From NCBI RefSeq assembly GCF_028640845.1, contig NC_080540.1:277837524-277901523 (forward strand): a DNA stretch of 64,000 bases. The letters are read 5' to 3'. Of the stretch, positions 1 to 10,506 are shown piece after piece. This DNA comes from Ahaetulla prasina (taxonomy: Eukaryota > Chordata > Lepidosauria > Squamata > Colubridae). The notes under the pieces are model-generated. The model did no database searches. It saw only the letters and a program-made list of their open reading frames with translations, and was not told where the DNA came from. The position numbers and the translations under genes are program-made. Numbering within the stretch: position 1 is the stretch's first letter; each line of letters opens with the position of its first letter.

Positions 1-665
1 ATACAGTCATAAAGGGAAGGAGATGGGTGATGGGAACGATGAGAAGATTAATAGTAGCACAGATTTAGTAATAGTTTGACAGTGTTGAGGGAATTATTTG
101 TTTAGCAGAGTGATGGCCTTCGGGAAGAAACTGTTCTTGTATCTAGTTGTTCTGATGTGAAGTGCTCTGTAGCATCGTTTGGAGGGTAGGAGTTGAAACA
201 GTTTATGTCCTGGATGTGAGGGGTCTGTAAATATTTTCACAGCCCTCTTTTGGACTCGTGCAGTATACAGGTCCTCAAGGGAAGGCAGGTTGGTAGCAAT
301 TGTTTTTTCTGCAGTTCTAATTATCCTCTGAAGTTTGTGTCTGTCTTGTGTCTGTCTTGCAGAACCAAATCAGACAGTTATAGAGGTGCACATGACAGAC
401 TCAATAATTCCTCTGTAGAACTGGATCAGCAGCTCCTTGGGCATTTTGAGCTTTCTGAGTTGGCGCAGAAAGAACATTCTCTGTTGTGCTTTTTTGATGA
501 TGTTTTTGATGTTAGCTGTCCATTTTAGACCTTGCGATATGGTAGAACCTAGAAATTTGAAGATCTCTCCTGTTGACACTGTGTTTGTCTAGTATTGTAA
601 GAGGTGGAAGTATGGAAGGTTTTCTCCTAAAGTCTACCACCATTTCTATGGTTTTGAGTGTATTG
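1..665 (-). mobile_element. CR1-L3-like LINE, 3' part of reverse transcriptase ORF and start of 3' UTR
   Basis: Read on the minus strand, the longest open piece (579-370) gives FKFLGSTISQGLKWTANI and a run ending in an IIES block, typical of the region after the reverse-transcriptase core in CR1-type LINEs. Across frame breaks, further downstream, come LLPSKRCYRALHIRTTRY and FFPKAITLLNK followed by a stop. The window edge cuts the 3' UTR. The ORF is broken, so this is a dead copy. The same family probably supplies the fragments at 51728-52165. Confidence 0.75.
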
Positions 666-734
666 GTGAGTATATGGTGAGCTCAGTCAAAAAACACAAA
701 CACTTTAAAATATAATGTGTTCAGATTAACTCAG

Positions 735-965
735 ATTAATTTTTTCTTTTTCCATTCATTCATGTCTGATTCTCAGAGACGCCTGGAAAAAAATCTCTGC
801 AATTTTCTTGGCAAGGTTTCTCAGAAGTGGTTTTCCATTGCCTTCTGTATTTCCTGAGAGAAATAGTCTGGCCCAAGGTCACCCCATTGGCTTTGGGCCC
901 AAGGTGAGAGTAGAACTCTTGGGCTGCCAGTTTCTAGACCAATTCCTTAACCATTACACAAAACT
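735..965 (-). mobile_element. tRNA-derived SINE, Sauria-like
   Basis: On the minus strand it starts with a tRNA-like head (gtgtaatggttaaggaattg), then the block gggtgaccttgggccag, then the stretch reading gccaagaaaattgcagag and a final ctgagaatcagacatgaatg. That order fits SINEs with a BovB-type tail such as Sauria SINE. It is old and diverged. The exact ends were not fixed. Confidence 0.6.
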
Positions 966-1854
966 GGCTATCTAAGGGAGGTTTAGCGTCAATTAAGTAG
1001 GAATGAGCTTAGTCACTGGAAGATACAAGATCCTTTGTCCCTTAATCCTTTTCTAAAGTTCAAAAGGCCCACCATTTTGGCCTTTCGGTCACTGCCTCTT
1101 CAGCCCTCAAAGGACAATTTTAAAAAGTATGGCCTTCAGTTGCAAAAAAAAAAAAAAAGTTGTTGATTCCTGTTATTTTGTTAAAGTTGGCATAGTCCTT
1201 TATTCAATTATCCCGGAAAAGGTATTTTATCCAATTGTAGTTTTTGTATAATGGTTTTCCCTCTCATGGAATGACAGCAAACTTTGCTTTTTATATTTTC
1301 ACCTTTGTAAATCGAAGTTATTTTCATAGCTGACAAATGAAGTTCAGCATTGATGAGTTGACACCAGGCATATATGACCAGTTAGATGCCTCCTAATAAG
1401 ACAAAGGGCATAAGGTCTTATATTTATTGTAACTCATGTACTTAAGCTCCATTACACTTTTTTGTCATTCAAAACAATTCCAAACTGAATTCCAGGGAAG
1501 AGAAGTCAGTTGATGTTTCATCAAGAGAAGCTAAAGGTTAGCAGCCTGTTTCCTGATAGCTCAAAGTCTCTCTTTGTTTTAGGATAAGATATCCATAAAG
1601 GTTTAGAAAAGTTGACATGTCCTTCCAACAGATATCAGTATATGTATGCACAGGTACATGGGTATACGGGAAGAACACTTCTCAAATGGGAAAAACAGAG
1701 CAGGGACAGAAAAGAGCTTGAATGTTTTCATCTTGGTATCTCACTGGACCATCTGCAGAGCTTAGAGACAGGAGATGTTGTTTGGTAATGATTCCATTGC
1801 TTCTTCAGTAGACAGTTCCAGACTATGTTGGTGGGGGATTAGAGGTCAGCTCCA
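966..1854. other. No gene or repeat recognised
   Basis: AT-rich sequence with a 15-16 base A run near 1144. No long open frame, no recognisable repeat family, no splice-bounded coding pattern seen. Confidence 0.5.
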
Positions 1855-2450
1855 TGGTCCCTAATGTGTCCTCTGTTCCCTGCTCTTTAACTTCTACATG
1901 AAACTATTAGGAGAGGTTATCCAGCCATTTGGGGTGCTTCATTATCAATATGCTGATGATACCCAATTGTACATCATTTCCCTGGATTATGAGGAAAACG
2001 CTATCAAGGCCCTTTCCCAGGGTCTGGAAGTTGTCAGATTCTGGGAGGCAGAAATAGGCTGAGATTGAATCCTAGTAAGTCTGAATCCAAGGTTCTCTGT
2101 CACCATCAGAATTGTTCCTTGACACTATCCATCAGGGAGCAGGTTGACCACTTCTAGAATGATAGCTCCTACTGGAACAGCAGTGGAAGTGATAGTCCCC
2201 AATGACTTGGCCAGTGAGTCAGTGGCAACCCTACCTCGAGCAGGAGGATTATTCCAGAGTAACCCCAAAATAGGGGGCGGGGGAGTATGGCATACCCCCC
2301 CCAAAGTTTTATCATCATCTAGCTGGACTACTGAACAATCTTCACTTGGGTCTGGCTTAAAGCATACTCAGAAACTACAATTGATCTTAAATGCAACAGC
2401 CTAGGTACTCCAGGTCCTCTCATTGGGAGCATTTAATCCTAGTTTCACTG
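1855..2450 (+). mobile_element. L2 LINE remnant, reverse transcriptase region
   Basis: The plus strand still reads FNFYMKLLGEVIQPFGV and QYADDTQLYII (1890-1975), the catalytic YADD box of L2-type reverse transcriptase, followed by a degraded version of the downstream block. Frames are broken and stops are frequent. It is much more decayed than the copies at 6.2 kb and 25.8 kb, so it is an older insertion. Confidence 0.8.
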
Positions 2451-2566
2451 TCTGTTCAATTCACATTCTGCTGATAGTGTTGAATTCACTATCTGCTGAA
2501 TACAATTTAAGATGTGGTTTTAACTTATGAAGGCATTTATGGATTGGCAGCTGGATCACTCTAACC

Positions 2567-2701
2567 CAGGGGTCTTGAAACTTGGCAGCTTTAAGACTTG
2601 TGAACTTCAACTCCCAGAACTCTCCAGCCAACATAGCTGGCTGGAGAATTCTGGGAGTTGAAGTCCACAAGTTTTAAAGCTGCCAAGTTTGAAGACCTCT
2701 G
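2567..2701. mobile_element. Fold-back hAT-type MITE, copy 1 (135 bp)
   Basis: A nearly complete palindrome: it opens with caggggtcttgaaacttggc and closes with the reverse complement, so the whole element folds on itself around a GCTGGCTGG centre. Perfect 8-bp target duplications CTCTAACC lie at 2559-2566 and 2702-2709. CAGGG ends plus 8-bp duplications fit the hAT superfamily. It has no coding capacity and depends on a transposase elsewhere. It sits inside decayed L2 sequence. Confidence 0.85.
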
Positions 2702-2709
2702 CTCTAACC

Positions 2710-3139
2710 AGCATTAGTCCAACCAATTCAATTGAACAGAAAAAAATTGCTACTGATCTCAAATTTTGGGGAGTTCTGGAGGTTAAGGCAAGAAAGCACT
2801 GTTTTTCCATAAGAATGCTCCTTCTCTGGCACAGCCTTCCCACCCACTGAAATCACTGAAACCCTCTCCCTGTTGATCTTTTAGAAACTTTTGAAGACAG
2901 TGTTGTTTTGGACAGCTTTCTTTTGACTTTATCATATCAGGTTCATTTTTTAATTGTTTGAAGTTTTCTTTTTGAGTAGTGTTGTTTTACTGTTTTGTAA
3001 TTATGATACTGTGGATGTTTTATTTGGGTTTCAAACTCTGCGAAAGTTGCCAAGAGTCTCTGGATTGTGGTGGAGTAGAAATGTGGACCAAAAATAAATA
3101 AAACTTGTGTTCCACTCTGCAAATAATAACATTGTCTGT
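2710..3139 (+). mobile_element. Decayed L2 3' UTR and tail, partly duplicated elsewhere
   Basis: T-rich 3' UTR-like sequence ending in an aaaataaataaaa tail near 3090-3103, as expected for the 3' end of the L2 remnant upstream. The last part (3027-3139), including about 35 bases beyond the tail, recurs inverted at 5456-5570. Confidence 0.5.
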
Positions 3140-3509
3140 TTGCCTATGTTTATATTCTCCTTAAATATTACTGAAAGGAGCAAATACTATAAGAACATCA
3201 AAGTCTTCTGTAGACTCTCTCTTTTTTGCTCTTTGAACTCTGTAGTGTTTGGACTATTCTTGCTGCATGTAATTATGTTTCCCTTGTGCATTACAAAGAT
3301 GTGCTGACTTGGAAGCTTGGGAAATGAAGTTCAACACATCCGAAGAACAAGACATTGCCCTTATCTTGTTGTAAAGCAAGACTGTTGAAATGCTTCTCTT
3401 TTTACTTTTCATATATTTCTCCATCATTTTTTCTCTATTGATTAGGACTACATCTACTATATCTTTGCATCTACATGTAATATATATTTTAAATATATAA
3501 TAATTGTAA
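3140..3509. other. No gene or repeat recognised
   Basis: AT-rich sequence; only short chance open frames on both strands. The 8 bases before 3510 are the left target duplication of the next element. Confidence 0.5.
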
Positions 3510-3822
3510 CAGTGGTGGGATTCAGCCAATTTGGGTTGGTTCAGTCAAACCAGTAGTTAAATTGCTGGCTGGCCCCGCCCCGCCCCGCCCCACCCACCCC
3601 TTCCAGGAATCCCCACATGCCCCACTTTGGCTTCCAGGTAAGTGCAGGGAGGCCTAATAGACCCAAAACGGGGTGCGGGGGGTAGTTCTGAGTCCCCCCC
3701 CACAGCCCGTTTGCTCCCAGGGGGTGCAGGAGGCTGAGTGCTGCCTGTCACACCCCCTGGCGACACCCACCCGGTCATCAGGGCAAAGAACCAGTTATTA
3801 AATTATTTGAATCCCACCACTG
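3510..3822 (+). mobile_element. hAT-type MITE, CAGTGGTGGGATTCA family (313 bp)
   Basis: Terminal inverted repeats cagtggtgggattca and tgaatcccaccactg bound a C-rich interior without an ORF. Perfect 8-bp duplications AATTGTAA at 3502-3509 and 3823-3830. The superfamily call rests on 8-bp duplications and CAG...CTG ends. The same ends occur at 15870, 25002, 33997 and 44090. Confidence 0.85.
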
Positions 3823-3830
3823 AATTGTAA

Positions 3831-4650
3831 TAATATAGTAAACCTATTGCAAAAATGTATCTTCCTTCGTATAAAGAGTGCTGAAAACATTGAGGATCAT
3901 TCCTATGTTGATCAATCCTTGATCAATTGATTGCTAATGTAAAAGTACTAGATTAACGGAAACATTAACGGAAACAAGACTCAGTTTTCAGATTGCTAAT
4001 CCTGTGCTGAGATGCTGGTCAAGAAAAGACCACACTCCAAGAAAACATTCCCAAAGAATGGGTGGTCTGAAGGGAGATTGACCACATGGAGATATCCAGC
4101 CAAGAAAAACTGTACTTGCAGGACTTGAAAACCCAGGAAGAAGCCTTAGGCTTCCTAATCTTGCTATCAGTGCCCTCTGGAAAGACACTGAGGGTTATGA
4201 GGTGATGAATATCTTGTGACACAGCTTAGCTCTGGTTGACCACATTCTGAGTTTCCAGCTCAGTGCAAAACCCAAACATCTGATGATCCCTTTCCTGCTA
4301 CTTTCTTAGAAATATAGGAAGCTGTCTTATACTGAGGCAACCCTATGGTCTTTCTAGCCTTGTGTTTCAGCACTTTTTGATGAAGCCTTTCCACTTCATC
4401 CAAGAGATATAAGATATTGGAAGTAGGATTTGCCTAGCTATTTTATTTTTGAAATGCCAACTAAACATTATGACTAATCATAACTGCTAGGCAAATGCTG
4501 TGGAATTATTTCTAATTGTCATAGTCATGAAGCCTTAATTAGCACACATGTCTCTTCAGGCTCAAAGATGATGATTAAAAGAGAGAGATTACTTTCTCTG
4601 TTTCTGGTATTCAGATATTCTGAAACCAACCTTTCAAAAACAATTGCATA
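3831..4650. other. No gene or repeat recognised
   Basis: Overlapping minus-strand open frames of 66-67 codons near 3988-4222 have no recognisable domain and no supporting splice or promoter context. Treated as unannotated non-coding DNA. Confidence 0.5.
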
Positions 4651-4658
4651 GTCTATGA

Positions 4659-5014
4659 CAGTGTTGGCGAACCTATGGCACGCATGCCGGAAGTGGCACG
4701 CAAAACCATCCCGTGCCGAATGTGCAGCCTCTGCGGCTCCTCGTCGCATTCCTGCGCTCAAATGCACGCCGGCCAGCTGGCCGTCGCATGCACGGTGCCG
4801 GCAGACCCCAGAAGTGAGGCGGTCCATTGCACATGTGCGAGCCGGCACCCAGCCTTCCGGGTTGGCATCGCACGCATGCGCAAATGAATCGCCGCACTTC
4901 CAGGGTTGCCACTGGCACATATTTGAGTGCACGAACGCAACAGGAGCTGGCGAGGCTGTGCATTTGGCACGGGACGGTTTCGCATGCCATTTCCGACACG
5001 CGAGAATGCAAAAG
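4659..5014 (+). mobile_element. hAT-type MITE, CAGTGTTGGCGAACC family (356 bp)
   Basis: Begins cagtgttggcgaacctatgg, a typical vertebrate hAT end, and is flanked by perfect 8-bp duplications GTCTATGA at 4651-4658 and 5015-5022. The right terminal inverted repeat is degraded. The interior is CpG-rich, unlike its surroundings, and throws up several overlapping open frames on both strands (up to 198 codons) that are by-products of composition. A partial relative lies at 41089-41290. Confidence 0.75.
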
Positions 5015-5022
5015 GTCTATGA

Positions 5023-5455
5023 TAAGGTCATTCAGGATCATGGATCACTGGCCCTCCAACAGCCTCCTTCAACTAGATTTTCAGGGGATTCATTTAAGGT
5101 TTACCCCTCTGAATTCACTTTTATGACCAATAGGAAGTTGTTTCTATCCAGCCAGACCATTGGTCCTAGTTCCACAGAGATTCTAACTCCAGAATCAGAA
5201 ATAGGCTTGAGGGAAAGAGTCAAGAACTATTCTGTAAGCAAAGAGGGATGAAACATTCCTTAAATTCTGGGAAATACGATAGTATTCAGTATTCAGTATT
5301 CAATAGTATTCAGGCAGCTTCTTCATAAATTATTGGGATTGAAGAAGGAAGATAGGTAAAGCACAATCAGGCTTGTGAGTTTCTGTTATTATATAGCATA
5401 TTTTCAATTAAGTATAGTTGTAGTCTTCTAATGGAGTCTGTTTCCTAAGCTGGTT
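5023..5455. other. No gene recognised; short tattcag repeats
   Basis: Contains a small direct-repeat cluster (agtattcagtattcagtatt) at about 5280-5312. Nothing else recognised. Confidence 0.5.
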
Positions 5456-5570
5456 AACAGACAATGTTATTATTTGCAGAGTGGAACACAAGTTTTATTT
5501 ATTTTTGGTCCACATTTCTACTCCACCACAATCCAGAGACAACTTTCGCAGAGTATGAAACTCAAACAAA
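5456..5570 (-). repeat. Inverted copy of 3027-3139
   Basis: The reverse complement matches 3027-3139 almost base for base apart from an 8-bp deletion, and the match runs past the LINE-like tail into caaataataacattgtctgt on the far side. It is therefore a copy of that locus, or both belong to a family whose limits exceed the tail. Confidence 0.7.
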
Positions 5571-5880
5571 AGTTGGCAGGATGGTACATACTGGTGCCAA
5601 TGGCAATCTTAAATTTCAAACAAAAGTGTTTTGCAGAAGCAGAGATATTATTTAGGATTTTCTATATTCAAAGCAATTCCTGTAAACTTCAGCAGTTACC
5701 TTCCCCAAAATGATACTTAGGTCTTCTCAAACGACTTAAATACCTAAACCCTCCCCCCACCCCCGCTTCTCTTTCTCTCTCTTTTTTTTTTTACTACTTC
5801 TCTTTCCTTTTTGCCAAACCCTGGGCCTCTAAATCTTTCCTTGCTTAATGTTTTTAAGTAAGCCCTATCTCAGCAGGTAA
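5571..5880. other. No gene recognised; pyrimidine-rich stretch
   Basis: A C/T-rich tract runs from about 5748 to 5815 (cctcccccca, then ctctttctctctctttttt). Two short plus-strand frames cross the start of this interval but show no family resemblance. Confidence 0.45.
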
Positions 5881-5882
5881 TA

Positions 5883-6056
5883 GCCCTTGCCTGACATCAT
5901 CAAGACTTGGAAACTAAACAATTAAGGCTTAATTTATACCGGGATGGAAGCCCACCAGGGAATACTGAGTAATCATATGGTAGAAACATTTAGGAAAAGA
6001 CACTGACAAATGGCTTTCCTGCTACCAAGAAAAAGGTACAGGTACATACAAGGATT
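5883..6056 (+). mobile_element. 5S rRNA-derived SINE
   Basis: The segment 5883-5970 can be laid along vertebrate 5S rRNA: gacatcatcaagacttggaa parallels the gatctcgtctgatctcgga region, and ccgggatggaagcccaccag followed by ggaatactgagt parallels the 3' third with its internal promoter. The following block (aggaaaagacactgacaaat ... ctaccaagaaaa) matches the body of 5S-headed squamate SINEs rather than genomic 5S spacer. It is diverged and unlikely to be transcribed. Confidence 0.65.
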
Positions 6057-6248
6057 TACCAGAAGTGGAACTCAATCTGAAGACTTTTTCTTTTTATTAT
6101 TTATTTTATTAGTTGACCAGTAGATAGGCCAGCCTCTTCTCTTCAGGAGATCTTTTTCTTTTAACACTTGTTTTGAAGATCGCTTGTTCAACGCCCACAG
6201 GGGATTAGGCTAGTCCCTTCTACAGTTCACGATCTGGAGGTTCATAAA

Positions 6249-9200
6249 ATGGAGGTCTTAGAGGAGGTTAAGGCTCAACCACATGGGGGCATTTCCATCT
6301 GCACGGTGAGTGGGAGGGGCAGGTATGGCGGAAGCAGGGGCTCGTATCATGTCCGGGGAGTGCGTTCTCGCTGTCTGAAAGCGATACCGCACTCCGGGCC
6401 CCTTGGCTTTACTCAGGCCCCGAGTGGCTATATCCCTCGGAACCTGGACCTTCGGTTGATGTTATGTAATGCTAGGTCCGTCATGAATAAGGCCCCCCTC
6501 ATTTTCGATCTTATTCAAGAGGGGGGAGCGGACCTAATGGGCATCACGGAGACCTGGTTGGGCACGGAGGGGGGGGTTCCCCTCACTGAGATGTGCCCAC
6601 CGGGTTTCCGTGCGTTTCATCAGCCGAGGGCCCAGGGTAGGGGTGGGGGGGTAGCGGTTGTCATTAACGAGAGTCTCGATCCGAGGGAGGTTACTGTCCC
6701 GCAGATAGCTGGTTGTGAAACCCTCTTCGTGAGGTGGGGCCGGGGGGTGCAGGTGGGCTTGCTGATCACGTACTTGGCTCCTTGCTACGTGACGGCAGCC
6801 CTGCCCGAGCTGCTGGAGATGATAGCCGGGACGGCGGTTGAGACCCCCAGACTTATGGTCATGGGGGATTTCAACCTGCCGTCAGCGGGCGATTCGTCAA
6901 TGGTGGCTCGGGAGTTCATGGCTTCCATGACGGCCTTGGACCTGACCCAGGTAGTTGCGGTCCCCACCCACGACGGGGGTAACACACTGGACCTGATTTT
7001 CATCTCGGGACATTGGCTAAATGATCTGGAGTTAGGGGAATTAATATCTCAACCCTTGTCATGGTCAGATCATTTACTCCTTCGGCTTGACTTTCGGACC
7101 GCTACACCTCACCGCAGGGAGACGGAACCGGTTCGATGGTTCCGTCCCAGGCGCCTGATGGACCCCGAGAGGTTTCTGACGGAGCTTGGGCCATTTCCGA
7201 GGGAGTTAGCCCACAGCTCGGCTGAGGAACTGGCGGCCGCCTGGGATGAGGCGGCCGCTGGCGCCTTAGACCGCGTCATGCCTTTGCGGCTTCTGACCCA
7301 GTGACGAACTCGACCAGCTCCTTGGTACAACGAGGAGCTGAGAGAGATGAAGCATCAGAAAAGAAGCCTAGAGAGCGCCTGGAGGTCCAGCCGCTCCGAA
7401 CCTGACCGAACACTAGTAAGATCATATATTCAGACCTACCTAGTGGCGATCAGGGTGGCGAAACATAACTATTTCTCCACACTCATCGCATCGGCAGATA
7501 ATCGCCCAGCCACCCTGTTTAGGGTGACCCGCTCCCTGCTCACACAGGGGGCTCGGGAGGACCCCTTACAGGGGCGCGCTGAGGATTTTGTTCAATATCT
7601 GTCTGATAAAATCACTCAGATTCGGGACGGCTTGGACTTTGATTGGATAGATTCAGGCGAGATGACGGGGACAGGTCTTGAGAATGTTATCTGGGCGGAG
7701 TTCGATCCTGTGACTCCTGAGGACATGGACAGGTTGCTGGGCAGGTTGAACTCCACCACATGTTTATTGGACCCGTGTCCCTCCTGGATGGTGCTGGCCA
7801 CCCGGGAGGTTACACGAGGCTGGCTCCAGGAAGTTACCAATGCTTCTTTGGTGGAGGGTGTCTTCCCCGCTGCCTTGAAAGAGGCGGTGGTGAGGCCCCT
7901 CCTTAAGAAGCCCTCCCTGGACCCGGCTGTTTTAGCTAACTATCGTCCAGTCTCCAACCTTCGCTTTTTAGCGAAGGTTGTTGAGAGTGTGGTGGCAAAT
8001 CAACTTCCTCAACACCTGTTTTTGTAATTTTTGTAATTACTGTGTGTATTTATATTTTATCTGCCTGTTCACCGCCCTGAGTCCTTCGGGAGAAGGGCGG
8101 TATACAAATTAAAATATTATTATTATTATTATTATTATTATTCTATCTGGACCCGTTCCAGTCCGGCTTCAGACCCGGTTACAGCACCGAGACAGCTTTG
8201 GTCGCGTTGGTGGATGACCTCTGGAGAGCCCGGGACAGGGGTTGTTCCTCTGTCCTGGTTCTATTAGATCTCTCGGCGGCTTTTGATACCATCGACCATG
8301 GTATCCTGCTGCGACGGTTGGGGGGATTGGGAGTGGGAGGCACCGTGTATCGGTGGTTCTCCTCCTATCTCTCTGACCGTTCGCAGACGGTGTTGGCAGG
8401 GGGGCAGAGGTCGACCCCAAGGCGCCTCACTTGTGGGGTGCCTCAGGGGTCTGTCCTCTCGCCTCTCCTGTTCAACATCTATATGAAGCCGCTGGGTGAG
8501 GTTATCCGTGGTTTCGGGGTGGATTACCACCTGTACGCTGATGACACCCAGCTGTACATTTCCACCCCGAACCACCCCAATGAAGCCGTTGAGGTGATGG
8601 GCCGGTGTCTTGAGGCCGTACGGGTCTGGATGGGGAGGAACAGGCTTCGACTCAACCCATCCAAGACAGAGTGGCTGTGGGTGCCGGCTTCCCGGTACAG
8701 TCAGCTTACACCATCGCTGACTGTGGGGGAGGAAGTACTGACCCCCAGGGAGGGAGTGCGCAACTTAGGCGTTCTCCTGGACGACCGGCTGTCCTTAGAG
8801 GATCATTTGACAGCCGTCGCCAGGGGAGCTTTTTATCAGGTCCATCTGATTCGCCAGTTGCGCCCTTTCCTTGACCGGGACGCCTTACGCACGGTCACTC
8901 ACGCCCTCGTCACTTCCCGCCTGGACTATTGCAATGCTCTCTACATGGGGCTCCCCTTGAAGAGCACCCGGAGGCTCCAGTTAGTCCAGAACGTGGCCGC
9001 GTGGGTGATAGAGGGAGCACCGCGTTGCTCCCATATAACACCTATCCTGCGCGGCCTGCACTGGCTACCGGTAGTCTTCCGGGTGCAATTCAAGGTTTTG
9101 GTTACCATCTTTAAAGCGCTCCATGGCTTAGGACCGGGATACCTTCGAGACCGCCTTCTGCCACCGATTGCCTCCCAATGACCTGTGCGCTCCCACAAAG

Positions 9201-9385
9201 TGGCCCTCCTCAGGGTGCCGTCGACCAAACAATGCAGGTTGGCGACCCCCAGGGGGAGGGCCTTCTCTGTGGCAGCACCAGCCCTGTGGAATGAGCTTCC
9301 TCCTGGATTACAACAACTCCCTGACCTCCGGACCTTCAGATGTGAACTGAAGACTCTATTATTTCAGCGCGCGGGACTAGCCTAA
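6249..9385 (+). pseudogene. L2 ORF2 polyprotein, nearly intact but with two stops and one insertion
   Basis: Endonuclease: LMLCNARSVMNKAP at residues ~70-83, TETWL at ~100, GDFNLPSAGD at ~207, and WSDHLLLRLDF at ~271, in the usual order. The frame meets TGA at 7302-7304, then continues in the same frame as RTRPAPWYNEELREM. Reverse transcriptase follows: NYRPVSNLRFLAKVVESVVA, then after the insertion AAFDTIDHGILLRRL, GVPQGSVLSPLLFNIY and YADDTQLY at 8534. A second TGA at 9179-9181 is again followed by in-frame C-terminal sequence to the natural stop at 9383-9385. By alignment with the copy at 25.8-28.7 kb the second stop is CGA to TGA, a CpG transition; the first precedes CGA and fits the same process. 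It encodes no functional enzyme now. Confidence 0.9.
8019..8142 (+). mobile_element. Nested L2 3' tail inserted in the L2 ORF
   Basis: About 124 bp of L2 3' UTR, with the terminal hairpin at 8071-8102 and an (ATT)n tail, interrupts the ORF between a CACCTG and a CTATCTGGAC block. The uninterrupted copy at 26.2 kb shows 11 bases (gaggaagctgt) between those blocks that are missing here, so the insertion replaced target bases instead of duplicating them. Same orientation as the host element. Confidence 0.85.
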
Positions 9386-9595
9386 GAACAAAAATGTTTT
9401 AAACAAATTTTAATGGGGGTTTTATTGGTTCTTATTGTTTTAGTGATCAGGCCTTGATAATATTTAGTTTTAATCTGGGTTTTAAATGTCTATTTATTAT
9501 ATTGTTTTATATTGTTTTAATATGCCTGTGAACCGCCCTGAGTCCTGTGGGAGATGGTGCAGTATATAAGTTTAATAAATAAATAAATAAATAAA

Positions 9596-9898
9596 CGCTC
9601 TCCAAATACTGGCAGCAAAATTCCAGTGTCTTTCAGCAGCATGGAAAGAAACGTACTGTGTTGTTGCAGACGAAGGGTGTCAAGTTTACCCTACTGGCAT
9701 TAATTAAATTATAGTAAACAAAAATTAACTTTCCTCGGTAAACAAAACAGCTTAAAATTCTTTCTTGTGCCTCTTGAAACTGCTGTCCACTCTGTCCAAA
9801 TAATGAATCACTCAAATCCCACGCCCGTTCCCCATTGCTGGTAGAAAATATGGAACATGCTTACATAATCAGTAACCAACAATGCCACATGCAAAACC
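9596..9898. other. No gene or repeat recognised
   Basis: Unremarkable AT-rich sequence ending at the left boundary of the tandem duplication. Confidence 0.5.
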
Positions 9899-10099
9899 AT
9901 TAATTATAGGAAGGAAACAGCTAAGGATAGAATATCCAGCTAAATGAGAAAAGTTTCAAATATTGCCTAGAAGTAACAGAGCAGAAGTGTACAATACTTC
10001 CATCTTTTCTCTCACACTTCTGTCTCAGGAAAAACTTAGGAACTTTAAGTGCATAAACTAAACTTTCAGTATTTGATTTGTCAATTATTTATATGGCCT

Positions 10100-10123
10100 A
10101 TTTATTTATTTATTTATTTATTT
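10100..10123 (+). repeat. (TTTA)6 microsatellite in copy 1
   Basis: Six tetranucleotide units between identical flanks (gtcaattatttatatggcc and gatttgtcaattatttatat). This is the counterpart of the 500-bp array in copy 2. Confidence 0.9.
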
Positions 10124-10258
10124 GATTTGTCAATTATTTATATGGCCCACATTTTTCCCTCTTGTATATTACTCCAGAAATGCAAAAAGAGGAAGAACAA
10201 TGGTTTCTTGGGAATTGTCATCACTACTTTTTAGAGGAAATGATGCTTATTCATCCAA

Positions 10259-10506
10259 GATTTAAAAACTTATTTAAATTAGCCCAGTGATTAAAATTTA
10301 CCATACTAAAAGCTCGTTTAAAATTAATAAATATAAGATTAAAATCCCGATTTAAGCCAGCCTCTGAGGATAAAGGTGAGTCTTGAGTTCATGACGAAAT
10401 GTCCGAAGGTCAGGTATTTGGCGTAAACCCGGGGAATAATCCATGTACAGAACCATTGTTTTCAGCACCCTGAGAAGTCCTCTCTGTGGGAGCGTCAGTA
10501 CCCAGG
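10259..10506 (-). mobile_element. Antisense L2 3' fragment flanked by 85-bp direct repeats
   Basis: On the minus strand it matches the L2 C-terminal coding end (ctcccacagagaggacttct) and the block that gives a CGTCATGAACTCAAGACTC-like ending, then the start of the 3' UTR. It lacks the terminal CCGCCC hairpin and tail. The host sequence from 10173 to 10258 is repeated at 10507-10591. Copy 2 has neither the fragment nor the repeat. Confidence 0.75.

Larger units (their letters stand above)
6190..9595 (+). mobile_element. Long L2 LINE copy (endonuclease plus reverse transcriptase)
   Basis: The longest retroelement in the window. It holds an apurinic-type endonuclease, reverse transcriptase, C-terminal domain and a 3' UTR that ends in a degenerate CCGCCCTGAGTCC hairpin and an (AATA)n tail. 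No upstream ORF1 was found, so the copy is probably 5'-truncated near 6190; the exact 5' end and target duplications were not identified. It is interrupted by a nested L2 tail at 8019-8142. The element is GC-rich against an AT-rich background. Confidence 0.9.

Noticed and set aside
2270..2306. G-run/C-run palindrome (gggggcggggg, GTATGGCATAC, cccccccc)
   Set aside because: A small odd palindrome between homopolymer runs in decayed L2; no second copy and no functional context seen.
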